Assembly: GCA_046727435.1 (NCBI GenBank)
Contig: JBKPCR010000199.1
Location: 1 to 10,159 of the forward strand
Reading direction: 5' to 3'
DNA from: CAVPRW01 sp046727435 [NCBI: bacterium]
GTDB lineage: Bacteria; Tectomicrobia; Entotheonellia; J063
Length of the DNA stretch: 10,159 nucleotides
The translations under genes were made by a program, and so were the position numbers. This document shows positions 5,987 through 10,159 of the stretch, in pieces. Numbering within the stretch: position 1 is the stretch's first letter; each line of letters begins with the position of its first letter. The notes below the pieces were generated by a model. That model saw nothing but the letters and a program-made list of their open reading frames with translations, was not told the DNA's origin and did not search any database.

Positions 5987-7540
5987 ATGCCTGCCCCAGA
6001 GCGCACTCAGGTGTTCATCAGCTATAGCCATCGGGATGCCAGGTGGTTGCAGCGACTCCAGACCATGCTGAGACCGCTCACCCGCGATCACGCCATCGAG
6101 GTTTGGGACGATACGAAAATTCAGGCGGGGGCGGAATGGCGGGCAGAGATTGAGAAGGCCCTCGGCGCGGCACGCGTGGCGGTGCTCCTCGTCAGTCCCC
6201 ATTTCCTGGCCTCAGACTTCATTGCAACCGATGAGCTGCCCCCCTTGTTAAAGAAAGCGGGGGAGGACGGGCTCACGATCCTCTGGGTGGCGGTGAGTGC
6301 CAGCCGTTATGATCGAACGGTCATTGCGAAGTATCAAGCGGCGAACGATCCAACGCGGCCATTAGATTCTTTGAGGCTTGCCGCGTTGAATCGAGAGCTG
6401 GTGAAGATTACAAAGATCATCGAGGAGGCCGCGAGCCAGCCCGCAATACCACTGCAGGATTCCTCCACAGTGCAGGTGCCTCAAAGGCCAGAAGAACCCG
6501 GATCGAGTCTGCGGGACTCGTTCGATCCTCTCTTCAATGCTCCTTCTGAAACACCCTCGGCTCATCCCGAAGGTCCGACGCCACAGAGCCCACCCGCGCG
6601 GATCTCCACGGCTGTGCCTGCAGATGTGCGAGGGCAGCTTGAGCGCATGCTGTCAAGCGATTTGGACGCCCGTGAGCGTGTGGCGGCTGGCAATGCCCTA
6701 GCTCTACTCGGCGACCCACGCTTCCGGGCCGATGCCTGGTACTTGGCCGCCGAGCCGCTGCTGGGTTTTATCGAGATTCCAGCGGGGCCGTTTTTGATGG
6801 GGAGCGATAAGAGCCATGACCCAGAGGCATTTGACTATGAGCTTCCGCAGCACGAGGTCACGCTGCCACGCTACTTCATCGCCCGCTACCCGGTGACGGT
6901 GGCGCAGTTTCGAGCGTTTATCGATGATGGTGGCTCTCGGCTAGAAATTCCAGAGGACTTAGAGGAGTTAGAGGGCTTAGGGGGATTTGTCAATCACCCC
7001 GTGGGGTCTGTGAGTTGGCAGGATGCCCAAGACTACTGCGACTGGCTCACCAAACAACTGCAGGCGTGGCCGGGGACGCCGGAGCCGCTGGCGACTCTCA
7101 TACGCACAGAAGGCTGGCAGGTCGATTTGCCGAGCGAAGCAGAGTGGGAGAAGGCCGCACGCGGCACCGATGGGCATGTCTATCCCTGGGGGAATGAGCT
7201 GGACGCCACTCGGGCCAATTTCCGTGACACCGGAGTCATGAGGACCAGTGCGGTGGGATGTTTCCCCGGTGGGGCAAGCCCATACGGCGTCGAGGACATG
7301 AGCGGGAATGTCTGGGAATGGACGCGGAGTCCGTTAAGGAAGTATCCATACTCAACGGATCAGTCAGAGCGGGCGCGGCGTGAAAACCTCAACGCGGATC
7401 GACACCTATTCTGGGTGCTGCGGGGCGGCTCGTTCGCTAATCAGCATACGAACGTGCGGTGTGGCTGTCGCCTCCCGCTCGATCGGTTCGCCCGGAGCGA
7501 GGACATTGGCTTTCGGGTGATGCTGCGCCCCGCCACCTAG
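5987..7540 (+). CDS. TIR-SUMF1 (formylglycine-generating-enzyme-like) fusion protein
   Basis: A 517-residue fusion. Residues 7-115 form a TIR domain: [45 protein letters not shown], then TDELPPLL, where E83 is the probable catalytic Glu. A Pro- and Ser-rich linker (about 150-205) leads to a short helical piece ending LALLGDPRF (about 205-246). Residues 260-515 are a SUMF1/C-type-lectin-like domain: [66 protein letters not shown] and DIGFR. The two catalytic cysteines of true formylglycine-generating enzymes, expected just after RGGS, are replaced (ANQHTNV); C492 and C494 lie further on. It is therefore more likely a binding or sensor module. The ribosome binding site is AGGGGA before ATG 5987. 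A defence role as NADase with a lectin-fold sensor is inferred. Confidence 0.88.
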   Translation: MPAPERTQVFISYSHRDARWLQRLQTMLRPLTRDHAIEVWDDTKIQAGAEWRAEIEKALGAARVAVLLVSPHFLASDFIATDELPPLLKKAGEDGLTILWVAVSASRYDRTVIAKYQAANDPTRPLDSLRLAALNRELVKITKIIEEAASQPAIPLQDSSTVQVPQRPEEPGSSLRDSFDPLFNAPSETPSAHPEGPTPQSPPARISTAVPADVRGQLERMLSSDLDARERVAAGNALALLGDPRFRADAWYLAAEPLLGFIEIPAGPFLMGSDKSHDPEAFDYELPQHEVTLPRYFIARYPVTVAQFRAFIDDGGSRLEIPEDLEELEGLGGFVNHPVGSVSWQDAQDYCDWLTKQLQAWPGTPEPLATLIRTEGWQVDLPSEAEWEKAARGTDGHVYPWGNELDATRANFRDTGVMRTSAVGCFPGGASPYGVEDMSGNVWEWTRSPLRKYPYSTDQSERARRENLNADRHLFWVLRGGSFANQHTNVRCGCRLPLDRFARSEDIGFRVMLRPAT

Positions 7541-7594
7541 CCGTTGATCCTCTGGCCTCTGACCCTCTGGGCGTGCGTTGTCGTCTTAGCGAGG

Positions 7595-7614
7595 CCAGGG
7601 GCTCCGCCCCCTGG
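7595..7614 (+). terminator. GC-rich hairpin after TIR-SUMF1, possible terminator
   Basis: CCAGGGG (7595-7601) pairs with CCCCTGG (7608-7614) over a six-base loop, followed by TTAGCTTAG rather than a clean T-run. It sits about 55 bases after the stop codon. Confidence 0.4.
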
Positions 7615-7660
7615 TTAGCTTAGAGTTCCCCCTGGAGTCTTACAGTGAACCTCCGCTTAC

Positions 7661-7685
7661 CTCCCTTCTTAATAAGAATGGGGAG
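7661..7685. repeat. Hairpin around TTCTTA-A-TAAGAA
   Basis: TTCTTA and TAAGAA are perfect arms around a single A (7666-7678). CTCCC outside can pair with GGGAG-type bases after a bulged T. It adjoins the next, larger inverted repeat. Confidence 0.45.
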
Positions 7686-7686
7686 A

Positions 7687-7723
7687 GGGGAGCATACTCT
7701 GTAACTACAGACGAATGCTCCCC
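7687..7723. repeat. Two-tier hairpin, GGGGAGCAT/ATGCTCCCC
   Basis: Perfect 9-base outer arms (7687-7695 and 7715-7723) enclose a second stem TCTGT/ACAGA (7698-7702 and 7707-7711) with loop AACT. The nested form suggests a structured RNA, a bidirectional terminator or a recombination-related cruciform. No T-run follows on the plus strand. Confidence 0.55.
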
Positions 7724-8051
7724 ATTTACCCTCTCAAAGCCCCTAAAAGTCACAATCTGACTTTCCCGCCTGCATGACCACCTACGGGACACCCCCAGAA
7801 GGAGGCTCCATTGACCGCGCTGTGAGGCGAGGCCTTGCCCTCGATAACTTCTCCAGGGACGTGAACACGCCAGTACCCTACTGTAAGGTACTTGCGTAAT
7901 ACCCTACATGTCGGGTAGAGACTGGGCCTACGGCCCCAGGTTTCCTACGACTCTTGTATGGGGTAGAGCATCTGTGTGAGGAGGGGTGCACGCTATATTG
8001 ACCAGCCGGGGAGCCAACGGACGGGGACCCGGCAGCCGTCGACGCCAACCC
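7724..8051. other. Non-coding region before the integrase with short repeats
   Basis: No gene is supported here; the frame open from 7976 lies upstream of the integrase promoter. TACCCTAC occurs at 7874-7881 and 7900-7907, and GGGTAGAG at 7913-7920 and 7961-7968. GTACC-N9-GGTAC (7873-7891) is an inverted repeat, and TACCC/GGGTA (7900-7904 and 7913-7917) another. CTGGGCC/GGCCCCAG (7922-7939) forms a hairpin with one bulged base. Repeats of this size beside an integrase are typical of arm-type integrase or excisionase sites, or of operators controlling int. Confidence 0.45.
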
Positions 8052-8081
8052 TTGACAATCCTGCTATTCCTGTCATATCCT
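8052..8081 (+). promoter_or_regulatory. Candidate integrase promoter
   Basis: TTGACA (8052-8057) and TATCCT (8076-8081) with an 18-base spacer, the same spacing as at 3031 and 3884. The start of transcription would be near 8088, which favours an integrase start codon at 8117 or 8123 over the upstream GTG at 7976. Confidence 0.5.
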
Positions 8082-8122
8082 CCAGCCCGGAGAAGGAGAG
8101 CAGACCCGCGTGGGAGATGAGC

Positions 8123-9253
8123 ATGAGCAGTCTATACCTATGTGGACAGACATGGTGGGCCAAGAGTAAGGAGCAAGGGCAGGTGGTCCGTTGGAGTCTC
8201 AGGACCAAGGACAAACGTGAAGCCAGGCGGAGGCTGAAGCTCTACTATTCCCAGCCCCGGCCTGAGCCTATGCCTGCCAGGGTCAAGAGCTCGATCACGT
8301 GGGACACAACCGCTACAGTGCTGCTGGAGTACTACAGAGATTTCGGGACAAGGTGTGTCCCGGAGGCCACAAAGCAGGTGCATACCCTGACCCGGTACTT
8401 TGGAGGATTGACACTGGCGGCGATCGACACGGCAGCGGTTCAGCGCTACGTCAGTCACGAGCGATCGAAGGGCCTGGCAGCAGCGACGGTGAACCTTCGG
8501 CTCGCAACCCTGCGCAATGCTCTGCGACTCGCATATGAACGGGACGAGCTGGATAAGCTCCCGGTCATTCGCATGCTGCGGCCTGCCGCTCCTAGGGCCG
8601 GGTTCTTTGAAGCTCATGAGTTCGAGGCCGTTGCTGCGCAGCTTCCCCCGGACCTGGAGCTTGTGGCGCGACTTGCTCACGTTCTCGGGTGGCGTATCGA
8701 TTCTGAACTCTTGCCACTCCAACGGTCTCAAGTGGACTTTGCAGAGGGGACGCTCCGGCTCCCGCCCGGTGGCTCCAAGAATCGAGATGGGCGGGTTGTC
8801 TTTCTCACACCCGCGCTGCGGGGCGGCCTGACGGAGCAACGGTCACGGGTGCACACTTTAGAGCGGGAACTGGGGCGGATCATCCCCGTCGTGTTCCCCA
8901 CGCCATACGGACCGCGCAAAGGGGCACAGCGGAGAGATATGCGCCGGTGGTGGGAAAAGGCGTGCGAGCAGGCAGGATGCCGGGGAAAGCTGAAGCATGA
9001 CCTCCGACGTAGAGCGGTGCGAAACATGGTCAATGCGGGGATTTCCGAGCGGGTAGCCAGGCAGATTACAGGCCATAGAACACGGGAGGTCTTCATGCGC
9101 TATCAGATCGTCAGCGCTGGCGACCTGCAAGACGCGGCCCGGAGGATGGCCCGGACAACTCCCGTACAAAATGGGGCACAACTCCCACCGAGCGGAGAGG
9201 CATCCCCATTCGCAGATTACAGGCCCGCAATCGACTCACATGTAATTTACTAA
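8123..9253 (+). CDS. int: Tyrosine recombinase / phage-type integrase
   Basis: Site-specific recombinase expected to integrate and excise the island. From ATG 8123 it has 376 residues. The N-terminus SLYLCGQTWWAKSK and SLRTKDKREARRRL are typical of the arm-binding part. A core-binding domain covers about 60-155. The catalytic set is complete: R191 in GWRIDSELLPL, K219 in GGSKNRDGR, H292 and R295 in HDLRRRAVRNM, H318 in ITGHRTREVF, and nucleophile Y327 in MRYQI. The family is phage-like, not IntI: I see no IntI-type extra domain. I chose 8123 because GGGAG lies six bases upstream; ATG 8117 would add two residues, and GTG 7976 lies before the likely promoter. The last 16 codons and the stop fall in attR, so the protein's C-terminus is written by the attachment site. 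Confidence 0.95.
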   Translation: MSSLYLCGQTWWAKSKEQGQVVRWSLRTKDKREARRRLKLYYSQPRPEPMPARVKSSITWDTTATVLLEYYRDFGTRCVPEATKQVHTLTRYFGGLTLAAIDTAAVQRYVSHERSKGLAAATVNLRLATLRNALRLAYERDELDKLPVIRMLRPAAPRAGFFEAHEFEAVAAQLPPDLELVARLAHVLGWRIDSELLPLQRSQVDFAEGTLRLPPGGSKNRDGRVVFLTPALRGGLTEQRSRVHTLERELGRIIPVVFPTPYGPRKGAQRRDMRRWWEKACEQAGCRGKLKHDLRRRAVRNMVNAGISERVARQITGHRTREVFMRYQIVSAGDLQDAARRMARTTPVQNGAQLPPSGEASPFADYRPAIDSHVIY

Positions 9254-9277
9254 ACTGTACAGAAAAGCCAAGATTAA
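9202..9277. repeat. Right attachment site (attR), direct repeat with 752-827
   Basis: Matches 752-827 at 70 of 76 positions with a 28-base identical core (9240-9267). It overlaps the integrase 3' end: the stop codon TAA (9251-9253) is inside the core. Homology fades after 9277, where the original chromosomal flank should begin. At the base matching 818 it has C, giving TTGGCT in place of the TTGACT -35 box of the left copy. Confidence 0.82.
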
Positions 9278-9466
9278 TTGCTTCAATTTTTCGGGAAATT
9301 TCCTTATAGCCGTGGGATTTGCTTAGGAGTAGGGTGCTCCTGAGTGGAATACGGACGCTTTTAAGGACGCCGCAGGTTGTTCTGGCATTGCCTGCTGGCA
9401 TCATCCTGATGGGATTTTGGTGTCGTTTCACGCGAAGTTAGAATCGATCATCAGCAGTGATTTTCG
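9278..9466. other. Intergenic flank right of attR, with a hairpin at 9322-9344
   Basis: I see no gene. GGAAATTTCC (9294-9303) is a perfect 10-base palindrome. CTTAGGAG (9322-9329) pairs with CTCCTGAG (9337-9344) with one wobble over a 7-base loop; without a T-run it is at most a weak stop for integrase transcripts. Confidence 0.4.
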
Positions 9467-9495
9467 TTGACATGCCCTGTAGACCTCATTACAAT
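9467..9495 (+). promoter_or_regulatory. Strong sigma70-like promoter
   Basis: TTGACA (9467-9472), 17 bases, TACAAT (9490-9495). Transcription would start near 9502, about 55 bases before a small frame with a strong ribosome binding site and 380 bases before the solute-binding protein gene, which it probably serves. Confidence 0.65.
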
Positions 9496-9556
9496 ACGCC
9501 CACTTACAAGATTTCTGTGCTGCGCATGCTCGCAACGGCTGAAAAGGAGCCTCCAT

Positions 9557-9667
9557 ATGCGCAACATTCACTCCTCATTCTCACGCCCCTTGGGGTTTCT
9601 CGTTCTCCCTGGTCATCTGCGCCAGACACGGTTTTTGGCGAGACCTCAACTCCTCACCCGCCTCTAA
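9557..9667 (+). CDS. Short 36-residue frame, possible leader peptide
   Basis: ATG 9557 follows AAAAGGAG with seven-base spacing, and the frame runs 36 codons to TAA at 9665-9667. The peptide starts MRNIHSSFSRPLGFLVLPG and is rich in Leu and Arg. I recognise no family and see no signal peptide. It lies after a strong promoter, contains an internal inverted repeat CGCCA/TGGCG, and its stop is one base before a perfect hairpin. This arrangement resembles a translated leader with an attenuator ahead of the downstream transporter gene, but there is no run of a single regulatory amino acid. It could also be chance, since a 36-codon frame is short. Confidence 0.35.
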   Translation: MRNIHSSFSRPLGFLVLPGHLRQTRFLARPQLLTRL

Positions 9668-9668
9668 G

Positions 9669-9686
9669 CCCCTCCACACGGAGGGG
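9669..9686 (+). terminator. Hairpin CCCCTCC/GGAGGGG after the short frame
   Basis: A perfect 7-base GC-rich stem with loop ACAC starts one base after the stop of the short frame. TAGTTCCC follows, without a T-run, so it could be an attenuator-like or mRNA-protecting structure rather than a full intrinsic terminator. Confidence 0.4.
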
Positions 9687-9701
9687 TAGTTCCCGTCAGT
9701 G

Positions 9702-9717
9702 TGACGTGTAGACGTCA
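9702..9717. promoter_or_regulatory. Inverted repeat TGACGT-GTAG-ACGTCA
   Basis: Perfect 6-base arms with a 4-base spacer, 167 bases before the solute-binding protein start and downstream of the promoter at 9467. It may be an operator or a small hairpin. The rest of 9718-9883 shows nothing I can name. Confidence 0.35.
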
Positions 9718-9883
9718 AGCCACGCTCAACGATCGAGGCATGACGGGCTGCAGTAGGGCTGTCTGTACAACCGAAGTACGCCAATGAACTGTGATGCGGA
9801 TTTCCCCATGCGATCCTCTCGATTGCCTCATCTGACGGGCAGGGCATGGGTTCTAACCACCACTCGCGATCAAAGGGGGAAGC

Positions 9884-10113
9884 ATGAAAAGTCGACACCG
9901 CATGGCCCTATGTCTGTTCATCGTGGTCGGGCTATGCCTGTGGAGCGCAGGGAGTGGGAGGGGAGCGGCGCCCAAGCGCGGCGGCACGTTGACCGTCGTG
10001 CAGGGGGTGGACATCTCACATCTAGACGTGCAGTCGGCGCCCGGCTATGAGTCGGTGTGGATCAATATGAACATCCACAACTCGCTTCTCAACCTGGACA
10101 AAGACCTGAACAT
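9884..10113 (+). CDS. ABC transporter substrate-binding protein, family 5 (N-terminal part)
   Basis: Family 5 solute-binding proteins capture peptides, nickel or related solutes in the periplasm for an ABC importer. The frame starts at ATG 9884 after AGGGGGA and stays open for 76 codons up to the adapter junction, so only the beginning is present. A signal peptide is clear: basic start MKSRHR, hydrophobic core to about residue 20, and a likely cleavage near GRGAA (residues 25-29); no lipobox Cys is seen. The mature start KRGGTLTVVQGVDISHLDVQ and the later IHNSLLNLDKDLN match the family opening GGTL-x-V...LDP...ESLL-x-D. Permease genes would be expected downstream. Before island insertion this gene and sufB would have been divergent neighbours roughly 760 bases apart. 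Confidence 0.85.
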
Positions 10114-10159
10114 CTGTCTCTTATACACATCTGACGCTGCCGACGACGTGTCGTGGGGG
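10114..10159. other. Sequencing-library adapter (Nextera/Tn5) left on the contig end
   Basis: CTGTCTCTTATACACATCT (10114-10132) is the Tn5 mosaic end used in Nextera libraries, followed directly by GACGCTGCCGACGA (10133-10146), the complement of the read-1 adapter. The last 13 bases, ending in GGGGG, are probably index or low-quality sequence. This is artefact, not a transposon. Confidence 0.97.

Larger units (their letters stand above)
790..9267. mobile_element. Integrative element (tyrosine-recombinase island) with defence-type cargo
   Basis: The segment between the two flanking direct repeats is one unit of about 8.45 kb. It carries a complete phage-type tyrosine integrase at the right end, pointing outwards. 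The cargo is a small Cys-cluster protein, a broken TIR gene, a membrane protein, an Abi-alpha-like protein, an Mrr-type nuclease and a TIR-SUMF1 fusion. I see no phage structural genes, replication initiator, relaxase, transposase or obvious excisionase, so it is better described as a genomic island than a prophage or conjugative element. The coordinates span the outer edges of the 28-base identical core (790-817 and 9240-9267). The exact crossover point inside the core cannot be read from the sequence. Confidence 0.8.

Noticed and set aside
7405-7520. Variable region of a diversity-generating retroelement in the SUMF1 domain
   Set aside because: The fold fits, but no reverse transcriptase, accessory gene or template repeat is seen in the window.
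7873-7968. CRISPR array
   Set aside because: The repeats are only 8 bases, in two types and unevenly spaced.
7976-8122. Upstream GTG start giving a 425-residue integrase
   Set aside because: The extra residues lack homology to integrase N-termini and precede the likely promoter at 8052-8081.
8138-8839. 233-codon frame antisense to the integrase
   Set aside because: Shadow of a GC-rich, clearly real integrase gene; no domain and no ribosome binding site.
8123-9253. Integron integrase IntI as the source of the attC-like sites
   Set aside because: The recombinase is phage-type, with no visible IntI-specific insert and with its own att repeats; it would not be expected to act on attC.
10114-10132. 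Real Tn5-type transposon end
   Set aside because: It is followed directly by Nextera adapter sequence at the very end of the contig, so it is a library artefact.

Overview
The window is bacterial DNA, most likely Gram-negative-type and from an environmental or metagenomic assembly. Consensus sigma70-like promoters, Shine-Dalgarno sites, sufB and an ABC substrate-binding protein support this, but I cannot name the organism from sequence alone. The last 46 bases (10114-10159) are not biological. They begin with the Nextera/Tn5 mosaic end and read-1 adapter, so the contig really ends at about 10113.

Layout. The left flank is the 5' part of sufB (minus strand). The right flank is a leader-like region followed by the 5' end of a family 5 solute-binding protein (plus strand). 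Between them lies an insertion of about 8.45 kb bounded by two near-identical 76-base direct repeats (752-827 and 9202-9277, 70 of 76 identical, 28 bases identical in the core). A catalytically complete tyrosine recombinase (8123-9253) abuts the right repeat, and its last codons and stop lie inside it. I read this as an integrative element inserted in the sufB upstream region, with the repeats as attL and attR.

Cargo from left to right: a hairpin-rich non-coding left end; a small Cys-cluster protein (1281-1790); a minus-strand TIR protein whose frame is broken by one amber codon at a normally Trp position just before the probable catalytic Glu (2019-2852); a divergent two-helix membrane protein with a C-terminal Cys/His cluster (3113-3793), whose promoter overlaps a perfect 9-base inverted repeat; an Abi-alpha/DUF4393-like protein (4013-4795); a zinc-ribbon plus Mrr-type nuclease (4866-5720); and a TIR-SUMF1 fusion (5987-7540). 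A hairpin- and repeat-rich stretch then precedes the integrase. This is a defence-type cargo: two TIR proteins, an abortive-infection homologue, a type IV restriction-like nuclease and an unknown membrane protein.

The least expected feature is that the Abi-alpha and Mrr genes look like integron gene cassettes. Each starts 17-25 bases after a GTTRRRY core. The Abi-alpha gene is followed by a 52-base attC-like site whose left core GCCTAAC is the exact complement of the core GTTAGGC in front of that gene. The Mrr gene is followed by a related site that lacks its right core. No IntI is present. The island may thus be composite: a phage-type integrative element that captured cassettes. How the cargo works together, if at all, is inference.
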